Made by a program: the position numbers and the translations under genes. 64,000 bases of DNA. It comes from Cyanobium sp. Aljojuca 7A6 (GTDB taxonomy: Bacteria > Cyanobacteriota > Cyanobacteriia > PCC-6307 > Cyanobiaceae). Below are positions 9,269 to 18,149 of this stretch, piece by piece. Below the pieces are notes generated by a model. The model was not told the origin of the DNA. It was given only the letters and a program-made list of their open reading frames with translations, and did not search any database. The DNA lies in contig NZ_JAGQCY010000002.1 of NCBI RefSeq assembly GCF_024346455.1, forward strand, positions 124,001 to 188,000. Direction: 5' to 3'. How positions within the stretch are numbered: the stretch's first letter is position 1; each line of letters opens with the position of its first letter.

Positions 9269-9287
9269 CGTTTAAGCTCGGTTTAAC
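9269..9287 (-). promoter_or_regulatory. Pho box upstream of pstC
   Basis: On the minus strand the sequence reads GTTAAACC-GAG-CTTAAACG, two 8-bp repeats with an 11-bp period. This fits the cyanobacterial PhoB (SphR) site, tandem YTTAAYYW-like octamers separated by 3 nt, with mismatches at some positions. It lies 63-81 bp before the pstC start, as expected for activation. The dnaK start is 44 bp away on the other strand. Confidence 0.65.
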
Positions 9288-9330
9288 GGCCGTCAGGCTC
9301 CGGTAGCGTTGGGGCGCCATCAGGACATCC

Positions 9331-11478
9331 ATGGGGCGCATCGTCGGCATCGATCTGGGCACCACCAACTCGGTGGTGGCCGTGCTCGAAGGCGGCAGGC
9401 CCCAGGTCATCGCCAATGCCGAGGGGGGGCGCACCACCCCTTCGGTGGTGGGATTCAGCCGTGATCAGGAGCTGCTGGTGGGCCAGCTGGCCCGACGCCA
9501 GCTGGTGCTCAACCCCCGCAACACCTTCGCCAACCTGAAGCGTTTCGTCGGACGCAGCTGGGACGAGCTGGACGAGGGCAGTCTGGGGGTGCCCTACAGC
9601 GTGCGCGCCAACGACCAGGGCAATGTGCGCGTGATCGCGCCGGCCACCGAGCGGGAGTACGCCCCTGAGGAACTGGTGGCCTCCATCCTGCGCAAGCTGG
9701 TGGATGACGCCACCACCTACCTCGGCGAGGAGGTCGAGGCGGCCGTGATCACGGTGCCGGCCTATTTCAACGACGCCCAGCGCCAGGCCACCCGCGATGC
9801 GGGCCGGTTGGCGGGAATCGCTGTGGAGCGGATCCTCAACGAGCCCACCGCAGCGGCCCTGGCCTACGGCTTCGATCGCAGCACGGTCAAGCGGGTGCTG
9901 GTGTTCGACCTCGGCGGTGGCACCTTCGATGTATCGGTGCTGCGCATCGCCAACGGCGTCTTCGACGTGATGGCCACCAGCGGCGACACCCAGCTGGGCG
10001 GCAACGACTGGGACCGGCGCATCGTCGACTGGGTGGCCGAAGCCTTCCTGCAGCAGAATGGCCTCGACCTGCGTCGCGACCGCCAGGCCCTGCAGCGACT
10101 CACCGAGGCCGCCGAGAAGGCCAAGGAGGAGCTGTCGGGGGTCCAGAGCACCCCGTTGTCGCTGCCCTTCATCGCCACGGGACCCGATGGCCCCCTCCAC
10201 ATCGAGACGACCCTGGAGCGGAGCACCTTCGAAGGCCTCTGCCCCGATCTGCTCGACCGGCTGCTGCGGCCGGTCCAGAGGGCCCTGCGGGATTCGGGCC
10301 TGACGGCCGACGCCATCGATGACCTGGTGCTGGTGGGGGGCTCCACCCGCATGCCCATGGTGCAGGAGATGGTGCGCACCCTCATTCCCCGCGAGCCCTG
10401 CCAGTCGGTCAACCCCGACGAGGTGGTGGCGATCGGCGCGGCCGTGCAGGCCGGCATCCTCACTGGTGAGCTGCGCGATCTGATGCTCAACGACGTCACC
10501 CCCCTCTCCCTCGGCCTGGAGACGATCGGTGGGGTGATGAAGGTACTGATCCCGCGCAACACCTCCATTCCCGTGCGCAAGTCGGATCTGTTCAGCACCT
10601 CGGAGGCCAACCAGTCGTCGGTCGAGATCCACGTGCTGCAGGGCGAGCGCCAGATGGCCGCCGACAACAAGTCCCTCGGTCGCTTCCGCCTCTCCGGCAT
10701 TCCACCGGCCCCCCGCGGGGTGCCCCAGGTGCAGGTGTCCTTCGACATCGATGCCAACGGCCTGCTGCAGGTGTCCGCCACCGACCGCACCACCGGACGT
10801 CAGCAGAGCGTCTCGATCCAGGGGGGGTCGAACCTCAGCGAGGAGGAGATCAACCGCTTGCTGGAGGAGGCGGAGCGCAAGTCGGTCGAGGATCGCCGCA
10901 AGCGGGCCGTCATCGACCGCCGCAACCGCGCCCTGACCCTGGTGGCCCAGGCCGAACGGCGCCTGCGGGATGCCGCCCTCGAGCTGGGGCCCGCCGGAGC
11001 CGAACGCCAGCAGCGCGCCGTGGAGCTGGCCCTGCGGGATGTGCAGGATGTGCTGGCCCAGGACGACCCTGCCGACCTCGACCTGACCGTCAGCCAGCTT
11101 CAGGAGGCCCTGTTCGGGCTCAACAGGCGCCTGCTGGGGGAACGGCGTTCGGAGAGCGGCCCGCTCAGGGGACTCAAGAACACCCTGGGCTCCCTCAAGG
11201 ACGAACTCTTCGCCGACGACGACTGGGACGACTGGGGCGGATCGGGCCGCTCCGATCCCTGGGCCAGCCCGCCGCGGTTGCCCCAGCGGGATGCCTACCC
11301 TCTCGGCCGCTACGCCGAGCGGGAGGGGGGCTACGACGACGACCTTCCTTCCCGCCGCTGGGAAAACGGCCGTTCCTGGGATCGGCAGGAGCCCCTGGAT
11401 CGCGACCTGGCGTCCGAGCGGCACCGCCCCCGCCGTGGCGGCAGGGCCGATCAGGATGATCCCTGGGCCGACGGCTGA
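9331..11478 (+). CDS. dnaK: Molecular chaperone DnaK with long charged C-terminal tail
   Basis: A 715-residue Hsp70. The nucleotide-binding domain has GIDLGTTNS at 6-14 and DLGGGTFDV at 193-201; the interdomain linker region NDVTPLSLGLE begins at 387. The substrate-binding domain is followed by about 120 extra residues rich in Asp, Arg and Trp, including DDDWDDWGG near 629-637. This replaces the usual short EEVD-like end. The size, tail and J-protein neighbour match DnaK3-type proteins of cyanobacteria, which have been linked to thylakoid-bound translation; that role here is inference. It heads an operon with the J-protein gene, DUF3110 and murQ. Confidence 0.95.
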   Translation: MGRIVGIDLGTTNSVVAVLEGGRPQVIANAEGGRTTPSVVGFSRDQELLVGQLARRQLVLNPRNTFANLKRFVGRSWDELDEGSLGVPYSVRANDQGNVRVIAPATEREYAPEELVASILRKLVDDATTYLGEEVEAAVITVPAYFNDAQRQATRDAGRLAGIAVERILNEPTAAALAYGFDRSTVKRVLVFDLGGGTFDVSVLRIANGVFDVMATSGDTQLGGNDWDRRIVDWVAEAFLQQNGLDLRRDRQALQRLTEAAEKAKEELSGVQSTPLSLPFIATGPDGPLHIETTLERSTFEGLCPDLLDRLLRPVQRALRDSGLTADAIDDLVLVGGSTRMPMVQEMVRTLIPREPCQSVNPDEVVAIGAAVQAGILTGELRDLMLNDVTPLSLGLETIGGVMKVLIPRNTSIPVRKSDLFSTSEANQSSVEIHVLQGERQMAADNKSLGRFRLSGIPPAPRGVPQVQVSFDIDANGLLQVSATDRTTGRQQSVSIQGGSNLSEEEINRLLEEAERKSVEDRRKRAVIDRRNRALTLVAQAERRLRDAALELGPAGAERQQRAVELALRDVQDVLAQDDPADLDLTVSQLQEALFGLNRRLLGERRSESGPLRGLKNTLGSLKDELFADDDWDDWGGSGRSDPWASPPRLPQRDAYPLGRYAEREGGYDDDLPSRRWENGRSWDRQEPLDRDLASERHRPRRGGRADQDDPWADG

Positions 11479-11483
11479 GGGTC

Positions 11484-12428
11484 GTGAGCCAATCCACCCG
11501 CTCGGATTCGGTGGCGACGGCCGCCCGCGACCACTGGGAGGTGCTCGGTCTGGCGGCGGGTGCCGACGCGGCAAGCATCAAGCGGGCCTTCCGCCAGCAG
11601 GCCCGCCGCTGGCATCCCGACCTCAACGGCAACGATCCGGTGGCCGAGGCCCGCTTCAAGCGGGTCAACGAGGCCTATGCGGTGCTCTCGGATCCGATCC
11701 GGCGCCGCGCCTGGGAGGCCGGCGAGGGGCAGGACAGTGCCGGCTTCGAAGCCGATCCCTTCGCCACTGGCTTCCCCCGTTTCGAGGACTACCTGGCCCA
11801 GCTCTTCGGCCAGGAGCGCCGCAGCGCCCGGGCCTGGGCTGAGGAGCCCGAACAGGAGGAGCCCCCCGATGCCGGCAGCGTCACTGCGGCACCGGCCTCA
11901 CCGCCCCCGGTGATGGCCGCCAGCGACGAGGAAACCCTGGTGAGCCTCACCCCGGAGCAGGCGCTTTCCGGCCAACGACTGGAGCTGGAGTTGCGCGACG
12001 GCACCGTGGTGGAGGTCTGGTCGCCGCCCCTGGCGGGGGATGGCTGGCGGCTGCGGCTGGCCGGGGTGGCGGCAGGCGGCGCTGATCATTTCCTGCAGTT
12101 GCGGGTTCGCACCGAAGAGGGCTTGCGCATCGATGGACTGCGGGTGCTCTACCAACTCGATCTGCACCCTGCGGATGCCGCCCTCGGCTGTCAGGCGGTG
12201 GTGCCCACCCTGGAGGGTCCCGTGCGGCTGCGGGTGCCCCCGGGTTCCTCCAGCGGCCGGTTGCTGCGCCTGCGGCACCGGGGCCAGAGCCAGGGGGAGC
12301 ACCGGGGTGACCAGCTGGTGGAAGTCAGGATCGTTGTGCCGGCCACCCCGACAGAGGCGGAGGAGGCCCTGTTCCGGCGCCTGCAGGAGCTGCACCGGGA
12401 GCAGGGCAGCGTTCCCATCAACGACTGA
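11484..12428 (+). CDS. J-domain co-chaperone (DnaJ/CbpA-like, no zinc finger)
   Basis: A 314-residue DnaJ-family protein. The J domain occupies about residues 17-80 with HPD at 44-46. There is no CxxCxGxG zinc-binding region, so it is a class II or CbpA-like protein. An acidic, Pro/Ala-rich linker (near EEPEQEEPPDAG) leads to a C-terminal beta domain with ALGCQAVVPTLEGPVRLRVP, typical of the DnaJ substrate-binding domain. Translation starts at GTG 11484, only 5 bp after the dnaK stop, so it is very likely the dedicated partner of that DnaK. Confidence 0.92.
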   Translation: MSQSTRSDSVATAARDHWEVLGLAAGADAASIKRAFRQQARRWHPDLNGNDPVAEARFKRVNEAYAVLSDPIRRRAWEAGEGQDSAGFEADPFATGFPRFEDYLAQLFGQERRSARAWAEEPEQEEPPDAGSVTAAPASPPPVMAASDEETLVSLTPEQALSGQRLELELRDGTVVEVWSPPLAGDGWRLRLAGVAAGGADHFLQLRVRTEEGLRIDGLRVLYQLDLHPADAALGCQAVVPTLEGPVRLRVPPGSSSGRLLRLRHRGQSQGEHRGDQLVEVRIVVPATPTEAEEALFRRLQELHREQGSVPIND

Positions 12429-12484
12429 CCGTCACAGGGGCAGCCAACGGATGAGACACTGGCCAACGCCCCATCCCGAACGAT

Positions 12485-12925
12485 GTGACTGCCAGCGGTC
12501 CCCCACCCAAACCGGTGCATGTCCTGCTGTTCGATCCGGGCAGCGACCAGGAGGGCATCCATTCGCTCGAGCTCGGGGGGCGCACGGTGGTGCTGTTGTT
12601 TGAGGACCCGGATGACGCCGAGCGCTACGCCGGCCTGCTCGAGGCCCAGGATTTTCCGGTGCCCTGTGTTGAGGCCCTGGACCGGGAGGAGCTCGAGACG
12701 TTCTGTGCTGAGGCTGGCTACGAAGCCCGCTTCGTTCCAGCCGGCTTTCTGCCCAACAGCGAGGAGGAGCGGCTGCTGATTGCGCCGCCCGAACGCAACA
12801 TGGACGTGACCACCTGGAAGGAGGAGCAGGCGGCGGCGGCGCAGGCTGGCTCCGAGGGCCCCGACGGCTCCGGCAGCGATCCCGAGCTGGAGGCCTTTCG
12901 TCGCCGCCTCGAAGGACTGCTTTGA
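12485..12925 (+). CDS. DUF3110 domain-containing protein
   Basis: A 146-residue cyanobacterial protein of unknown function with a DUF3110 core (VHVLLFDPGSDQEGIHSLEL, then VVLLFEDPDDAERYAGLLEAQ and FCAEAGYEARFVPAG). The core looks like a small alpha/beta fold. The C-terminal 35 residues are Ala/Gly/acidic and probably flexible. It starts at GTG 12485; an ATG two bases earlier is followed immediately by a stop. It sits 56 bp after the J-protein gene and overlaps murQ by 4 bp, so it is in the chaperone operon. No catalytic residues can be named. Confidence 0.85.
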   Translation: MTASGPPPKPVHVLLFDPGSDQEGIHSLELGGRTVVLLFEDPDDAERYAGLLEAQDFPVPCVEALDREELETFCAEAGYEARFVPAGFLPNSEEERLLIAPPERNMDVTTWKEEQAAAAQAGSEGPDGSGSDPELEAFRRRLEGLL

Positions 12926-13872
12926 GCGATCCCGGCAGCGACAGGGGCCATCTGCTCACCGAGCGGCCCAACCCGGCTAGCGACGATCTCGACCGCCTGC
13001 CGACGGCCAGCCTGGTGGAGCTGTTCTGCGCCAACGACCTGCTGCCCCAGCAGGCGGTGGCCGCTGCCGCGCCGGCCCTGGCGGCCGCCATCGATGCGAT
13101 CGCGGCTCGCCTGTCGGGCGGCGGGCGCCTGTTTTATCTGGGGGCCGGTACCTCCGGCCGGCTGGGTGTGCTGGATGCGGCGGAGTGCCCGCCCACCTTC
13201 TGCAGTCCCCCTGAGCTGGTGCAGGGTGTGCTGGCGGGCGGGGCTGCGGCCCTGCTGCGCAGCTCTGAAGGGCTGGAGGACCTGCGGGAGGCGGGCCGGG
13301 ACGACCTCAACCAGCGGGGCTTCGGCCCAGGTGATGCCCTGGTCGGCATCGCCGCCGGCGGCACCACCCCCTATGTGCTGGGGGGGCTGGCCCATGGCCG
13401 CGCCATCGGGGCCCTCACCGTGGCCATGGCCTGTGTGCCCGCTGAGCAGGTACCGATGCCCTGCGACATCGATATCCGCCTTCTCACCGGCCCGGAGCTG
13501 CTCACCGGCTCCACCCGGCTCAAGGCAGGCACGGCCACCAAGATGGCGCTGAACATCTTGTCCACCGGCGTCATGGTCCGCCTGGGCAAGGTCTTCGGCA
13601 ACCGAATGGTGGATGTGGCCGTCACGAACACCAAGCTGGAGGACCGGGCCCTGCGCATCCTGAGGGACCTGGCCGGAGTACCCAGGGAGGAGGGCCTGGG
13701 CCTGCTGCAGCGATCCGGTGGATCAGTGCGACTGGCGCTGCTGATGGCGGCCTCCGGCCTTGGGGTCGAGGCGGCACGGGCGGCGCTGGAACACCACGGC
13801 CCCGGCCTGCGCCAGTGCCTCGAAGCCCTCGGCCTCAGCTTGCCGCCGTCGTCGACGCCTCCTCTGGCGTGA
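12922..13872 (+). CDS. murQ: N-acetylmuramic acid 6-phosphate etherase MurQ
   Basis: A 316-residue SIS-domain enzyme that cleaves the lactyl ether of MurNAc-6-phosphate to give GlcNAc-6-phosphate and lactate, a step of peptidoglycan recycling. The family signature GAGTSGRLGVLDAAECPPTF spans 74-93; Glu88 aligns with the catalytic Glu of characterised MurQ proteins. A second signature, GSTRLKAGTATKMALNI, lies near residue 193. The start is TTG at 12922, overlapping the DUF3110 stop (TTGA). The 3' end overlaps the convergent mtnP gene by 38 bp. Confidence 0.95.
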   Translation: MSDPGSDRGHLLTERPNPASDDLDRLPTASLVELFCANDLLPQQAVAAAAPALAAAIDAIAARLSGGGRLFYLGAGTSGRLGVLDAAECPPTFCSPPELVQGVLAGGAAALLRSSEGLEDLREAGRDDLNQRGFGPGDALVGIAAGGTTPYVLGGLAHGRAIGALTVAMACVPAEQVPMPCDIDIRLLTGPELLTGSTRLKAGTATKMALNILSTGVMVRLGKVFGNRMVDVAVTNTKLEDRALRILRDLAGVPREEGLGLLQRSGGSVRLALLMAASGLGVEAARAALEHHGPGLRQCLEALGLSLPPSSTPPLA

Positions 13873-14809
13873 ACGGTCCCCAGTAGGGGGCTGTGAACAG
13901 CTCGGTGCGGCGCCGGGTGGCTGGCGGCACCTGGGCGGCCGGGGTCATCAGCGCATCACGCAGCGCCTGGTGGGCCGGGCTGGGGGGGCGCAGGGCCTGG
14001 ATCCGCTCGGCCGCCAGGCGCACGATCTGTTGGGCCAGCAGCGCATTGGCGCGCAGGTTGTCAATCACCAGTTCGACAGTGACGGCATCATGCATCGCGT
14101 GCCAGCAGTCGTAGTCGGTGACCATCGCCAGGGTGGCGTAGGCCATCTCCGCCTCACGGGCCAGGCGGGCTTCGGTGTGGTTCGTCATGCCGATCACGGC
14201 GCAGCCCCAGGAGCGGTAGAGCTCGGATTCGGCCCGGGTGGAAAAGGCCGGCCCCTCCATGCAGAGATAGGTGCCGCCGCGGTGCAGCTGGCGACCTTCC
14301 GGCATCAGGCTGTCGCTCACGTCGCCCAGCACCCTGGAGAGCACGGCGCAGTAGGGATCGGCGTTGCCCACGTGGGCCACCAACCCCTCACCAAAAAAGG
14401 TGAGGGGTCGCTGCATGGTGCGATCGATGAACTGATCCGGCACCAGCATGTCGAGGGGGCGCACGCTCTCCTGCAGCGAGCCAACGGCCGACACCGACAG
14501 GATCCAGCGCACGCCCAGGGAGCGCAGGGCCCAGAGGTTGGCCCGGTAGGGAACCTCACTGGGGGTAAAGGTGTGGTGGCGGCCGTGCCGGGCGAGGAAC
14601 ACCACCTCCAGATCACCGATGCGCCCCATCCGCAGGCTGTCGGACGGGGGCCCGTAGGGGGTCTCAACGGTCAGTTCGCGAACATCCTCCAGGCCCTCGA
14701 TGGCGTAGAGGCCGCTGCCACCCAGCACCCCAAGGCGGGCATGGGCAAGATCGGGGCTGGCCAGACCGCCGGCCTGGGGGGATGGGGAGCGGGGCTCGGA
14801 GGTAGCCAT
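13835..14809 (-). CDS. mtnP: S-methyl-5'-thioadenosine phosphorylase
   Basis: A 324-residue purine phosphorylase-family protein. It shows [15 protein letters not shown], then [20 protein letters not shown] and the [12 protein letters not shown] and [16 protein letters not shown] motifs of methylthioadenosine phosphorylases. It converts MTA, a by-product of polyamine and related pathways, to adenine and methylthioribose-1-phosphate for methionine salvage. The ATG at 14809 gives a 24-residue leader before the first strand; a longer frame is unlikely. The C-terminal 30 residues are Pro/Thr-rich, and their codons overlap the end of murQ on the other strand. Confidence 0.93.
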   Translation of the reverse strand: MATSEPRSPSPQAGGLASPDLAHARLGVLGGSGLYAIEGLEDVRELTVETPYGPPSDSLRMGRIGDLEVVFLARHGRHHTFTPSEVPYRANLWALRSLGVRWILSVSAVGSLQESVRPLDMLVPDQFIDRTMQRPLTFFGEGLVAHVGNADPYCAVLSRVLGDVSDSLMPEGRQLHRGGTYLCMEGPAFSTRAESELYRSWGCAVIGMTNHTEARLAREAEMAYATLAMVTDYDCWHAMHDAVTVELVIDNLRANALLAQQIVRLAAERIQALRPPSPAHQALRDALMTPAAQVPPATRRRTELFTAPYWGPFTPEEASTTAAS

Positions 14810-14858
14810 GGAAGCAGGGTGCCCTGGACAGATACAGTCGAAGTTTGCCTCCCCGACC

Positions 14859-15299
14859 GTGACCAAGGCCCTGATGGACACCGACGCCGGCCTGATCACC
14901 ATCGATCTGTTCGACACCGATGCTCCCGGCACCGTCGCGAATTTCGTCAAGCTCTCCAAGGATGGCTTCTACGACGGCCTCGCCTTTCACCGGGTGATCA
15001 ATGGCTTCATGGCCCAGGGGGGCTGTCCCAACAGCCGTGAGGGTGCCCGCGGAACGGCCGGCACCGGCGGCCCCGGCTACACGATTCCCTGCGAGATCAA
15101 CGCCCAGAAGCACAAGGCCGGCAGCCTGTCGATGGCCCATGCGGGCCGCAACACCGGCGGAAGTCAGTTCTTCCTCTGCCACGGCCCCCAGCCCCACCTG
15201 GATGGTCAGCACACCGTGTTCGGTCACACCGAAAACATCGATGTGGTGCTGGCGCTCAAAAACGGCAGCCGCATCCGCACGGTGACGATCGAGGACTAG
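14859..15299 (+). CDS. Peptidyl-prolyl cis-trans isomerase, cyclophilin type
   Basis: A 146-residue cytosolic cyclophilin without a signal peptide. The active-site motif [13 protein letters not shown] is at 43-55 with catalytic Arg45, and GGSQFFLC follows near residue 102. It catalyses proline isomerisation in folding proteins. GTG at 14859 gives [11 protein letters not shown], the typical cyanobacterial N terminus; an upstream ATG in the same frame (14808) would add 17 residues and overlap the mtnP start codon. The stop codon is part of a CTAG shared with the convergent ribBA gene. Confidence 0.93.
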   Translation: MTKALMDTDAGLITIDLFDTDAPGTVANFVKLSKDGFYDGLAFHRVINGFMAQGGCPNSREGARGTAGTGGPGYTIPCEINAQKHKAGSLSMAHAGRNTGGSQFFLCHGPQPHLDGQHTVFGHTENIDVVLALKNGSRIRTVTIED

Positions 15300-16993
15300 C
15301 CCCAGACGATGAAGGCCCCGGGGGTGAGGTTGAGCAGGGGGCAGGCGAGGGTGCCGGCCGGCTGACCATCCCCGGCTTCCGCACCCGTGGCAGCGGCTGG
15401 CACGAGGTCGGCCAGTTGGCGACGCTCCGGTTCCAAGTCGATGCTCGGATGGCCTTTGCGGCGGGAGTCGGGTGCCAGCAGCAGCGTCACACCGGAGGTG
15501 CCCTGCCAGCGGGCCACCTCCATCAGCGGGCCGGCCAGGTCGGCGGCCGTCAGCTGGCGGCCCTGCTGGGCGGCCAGCAGCAGGGCCAGACCAGGGCGAT
15601 GGAGCAGGGCGAGCAGGCGTGGGTCCTCCTCACGCTCCAGCACCAGGCCCTTGCGCCGAGCCCAGTCCCGCAGGCTCTCAAGGCGGCTGGCCCCCAGCAG
15701 CGGATCCACAGGGCCGTGCCAGCCGAGCACGGCCGTGAGTCCATGGGACTCGACATCCATCAGGTGCCCCAGCTTGGTGCGCTTCACCCGCAGGTAGGCG
15801 GCGTTGTGGATGCCGGGGTCCATCACCAGGGGGACCCGGTCGACCACCTGCAGGCCATAGCCGCCGAGCCCGGCGATCTTGCGGGGGTTGTTGGTGATCA
15901 GCCGCAGCCGATGCACACCCAGGTCGCTGAGGATCTGGGCCCCGACGCCATAGTTGCGCAGATCGGCGGCGAAACCCAGCCGCTCGTTCGCTTCCACCGT
16001 GTCCAGGCCGCCATCCTGGAGGCTGTAGGCCTTGAGCTTGTTGACCAGGCCGATGCCGCGGCCCTCCTGGCGCAGGTAGACCACCACACCTTCGCCGGCG
16101 GACTCGATCATGCGCAGGGCCGCTTCCAGCTGGGGGCGGCAATCGCAGCGGAGTGAACCGAAGGCATCCCCGGTGAGGCACTCGGAATGCACCCGCACCA
16201 GCACCGGCCCGGAGCTGCGCTCGGGGTATCCCTTGACGATCGCCACATGCTCACTGCCATCGAGCTCGTTGCGGTAGCCGATGGCCCGGAACTGCCCGAA
16301 GCTGCTGGGCAGGGAGGCCTCCGCCTGGCGGGCCACGAAACGCTCGGTGTCGAGGCGATAGCGGATCAGGTCGGCGATGCTGATCAGCCGCAGCCCATGC
16401 TGACGGGCGTAGTCGGCGAGCTGGGCCAGACGGGCCATGGAGCCGTCGGCGTTCTGGATCTCGCAGATCACGCCGGCGGGATAGAGCCCGGCCAGACGGG
16501 CCAGGTCGACGGCCGCCTCCGTGTGGCCGGCCCGTTGAAGCACGCCGCCCTGGCGGGCCCGCAGGGGGAAGACGTGGCCGGGCCGGCGCAGGTCGGCGGG
16601 GCGGGAGCCCGGATGGATCGCCACCTGAATCGTCCGGGCCCGGTCCTCCGCCGAGATGCCTGTGCTCACCCCCCGCTCCGGTCCCGCATCCACGCTCACC
16701 GTGAAGGCGGTCTGGTTGCTGTCGGTGTTGCGATCCACCATCAGTGGCAGATCGAGGGCATCGAGCCGTTCCCCTTCCATGGCCAGGCAGATCAGCCCCC
16801 TGGCATCGGTGGCCATGAAGTTGATCTGCTGGGGCGTGGCGAACTGGGCCGCACAGATCAGATCACCTTCGTTCTCGCGGTTCTCGTCATCGACCACCAC
16901 GATCGACTCGCCGTTGCGGATCGCCGCCAGGGCATCGGCGATGGCATCGAAGTGAATTCCCGTGGACTGGCGTGGGCCGGACAGGACGGTCAA
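15296..16993 (-). CDS. ribBA: Bifunctional DHBP synthase / GTP cyclohydrolase II RibBA
   Basis: A 565-residue fusion enzyme for the first steps of both riboflavin branches. The N-terminal 3,4-dihydroxy-2-butanone 4-phosphate synthase domain (about 1-210) has [14 protein letters not shown]. The GTP cyclohydrolase II domain (about 225-425) has zinc ligands in [15 protein letters not shown] and the RQEGRGIGL motif. About 130 further residues follow, as is usual in cyanobacterial RibBA. The start appears to be TTG at 16993, because no ATG or GTG lies just upstream in frame. No FMN riboswitch is recognisable in the 5' region. Confidence 0.95.
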   Translation of the reverse strand: MTVLSGPRQSTGIHFDAIADALAAIRNGESIVVVDDENRENEGDLICAAQFATPQQINFMATDARGLICLAMEGERLDALDLPLMVDRNTDSNQTAFTVSVDAGPERGVSTGISAEDRARTIQVAIHPGSRPADLRRPGHVFPLRARQGGVLQRAGHTEAAVDLARLAGLYPAGVICEIQNADGSMARLAQLADYARQHGLRLISIADLIRYRLDTERFVARQAEASLPSSFGQFRAIGYRNELDGSEHVAIVKGYPERSSGPVLVRVHSECLTGDAFGSLRCDCRPQLEAALRMIESAGEGVVVYLRQEGRGIGLVNKLKAYSLQDGGLDTVEANERLGFAADLRNYGVGAQILSDLGVHRLRLITNNPRKIAGLGGYGLQVVDRVPLVMDPGIHNAAYLRVKRTKLGHLMDVESHGLTAVLGWHGPVDPLLGASRLESLRDWARRKGLVLEREEDPRLLALLHRPGLALLLAAQQGRQLTAADLAGPLMEVARWQGTSGVTLLLAPDSRRKGHPSIDLEPERRQLADLVPAAATGAEAGDGQPAGTLACPLLNLTPGAFIVWG

Positions 16994-17038
16994 GGGAGCG
17001 GGGTGATGGACGTGGCCGATCCCTGAAAGGACCGAACC

Positions 17039-17049
17039 TTATTTATAGG
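17039..17049. promoter_or_regulatory. AT-rich promoter-like site between ribBA and argC
   Basis: An isolated AT-rich stretch (TTATTTATAGG) in otherwise GC-rich sequence, between the divergent ribBA and argC starts. Read on the minus strand it gives TATAAA, 5 of 6 matches to a -10 hexamer about 48 bp before ribBA. On the plus strand TATAGG lies about 36 bp before argC. No good -35 element is visible for either. Confidence 0.3.
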
Positions 17050-17084
17050 GTGCCGGTACGATCCAGCGTTCTTTGGCGTTCCGC

Positions 17085-18149
17085 ATGGCTGGACAGCGCG
17101 TTGCGGTGATCGGTGCCAGCGGCTACGGGGGACTGCAGACCCTCAGGCTGTTGCAGGGCCACCCCCATCTCTCGGTCAGTTTTCTGGGTGGGGAGCGCAG
17201 CACGGGCAAGCGCTGGAGTGAGTTGGTGCCTTTCCTCCCGCTGGAGGACGACCTGGTGGTGCGCTCGCCAGATCCGGACGCCATTGCTGCGGCCGCCGAT
17301 CTGGCCGTGCTGAGCCTGCCGAACGGCCTCGCGGCCGGTCTGGTTCCCGATCTGCTGCAACGCGGCGTCAAGGTGGTGGATCTCTCGGCCGACTACCGCT
17401 ACCGCTCCCTGTCCCATTGGGAGGAGGTGTACGCCGCCGAAGCCCGCCAGGTTTCCCGCCAGGACGACGAGCTCTGTCAGGAGGCGGTGTATGGCCTGGT
17501 GGAGGTGGCCGAAGCACGCATCCGGGAAGCACGGCTGGTGGCGGCTCCCGGTTGTTTCCCCACGGCCAGCCTGCTGGCCCTGCTGCCGTTTCTCGAGCAG
17601 GGACTGATCGAGACGGGCGGCATCGTCATCGATGCCAAGACGGGCACCTCAGGCGGCGGTCGGGCCGCCAAGGAAAACCTGCTGCTGGCTGAAGCCGCCG
17701 AGGCGGTCGCTCCCTATGGGGTGGTGGGCCATCGCCATACCAGTGAGATCGAGCAACTGGCGGCCCAGGCGGCGGGCCAGCCGATCCAGCTGCAGTTCAC
17801 CCCCCACCTGATGCCGATGGTGCGCGGCCTGCTGGCCACGGTCTACGGCCGGCTGCGGGATCCCGGACTCACCGCCGAGGACTGCACAACCCTGTTGAAA
17901 GCCTCCTACCGCCACAGCTCCACCGTGCAGGTGCTGCCGGTGGGGGTATACCCCTCCACCAAGTGGGTGCGCAACACCAACCGCTGCCTGCTCTCGGTGC
18001 AGGTCGACCCGCGCACCGGCCAACTCATTGTGATGAGCGCCATCGACAACCTGGTCAAGGGGCAAGCCGGTCAGGGAGTGCAGTGCCTCAACCTGCTCAG
18101 TGGCCTGGAGGCGGGAACCGGCCTGCCGCTGCTGCCCTTCTACCCCTGA
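17085..18149 (+). CDS. argC: N-acetyl-gamma-glutamyl-phosphate reductase
   Basis: A 354-residue NADPH-dependent enzyme, the third step of arginine synthesis. The nucleotide-binding loop is VIGASGYGG at 8-16, and the catalytic Cys157 lies in AAPGCFPTAS. The C-terminal part has the family motif HTSEIEQ and a HLMPMVRGL segment. The ATG at 17085 is chosen (MAGQRVAVIG); a TTG four codons upstream is also in frame. Its 3' end overlaps the convergent purN gene by 10 bp. Confidence 0.96.
   Translation: MAGQRVAVIGASGYGGLQTLRLLQGHPHLSVSFLGGERSTGKRWSELVPFLPLEDDLVVRSPDPDAIAAAADLAVLSLPNGLAAGLVPDLLQRGVKVVDLSADYRYRSLSHWEEVYAAEARQVSRQDDELCQEAVYGLVEVAEARIREARLVAAPGCFPTASLLALLPFLEQGLIETGGIVIDAKTGTSGGGRAAKENLLLAEAAEAVAPYGVVGHRHTSEIEQLAAQAAGQPIQLQFTPHLMPMVRGLLATVYGRLRDPGLTAEDCTTLLKASYRHSSTVQVLPVGVYPSTKWVRNTNRCLLSVQVDPRTGQLIVMSAIDNLVKGQAGQGVQCLNLLSGLEAGTGLPLLPFYP

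Noticed and set aside
9283-11574. A 763-residue open frame opposite dnaK
   Set aside because: It mirrors dnaK codon by codon, has no motif of its own, and is typical of antisense frames in high-GC genes.
16994-17084. Possible FMN riboswitch ahead of ribBA
   Set aside because: Only 91 bp separate ribBA from argC and no RFN-type conserved pieces are visible.
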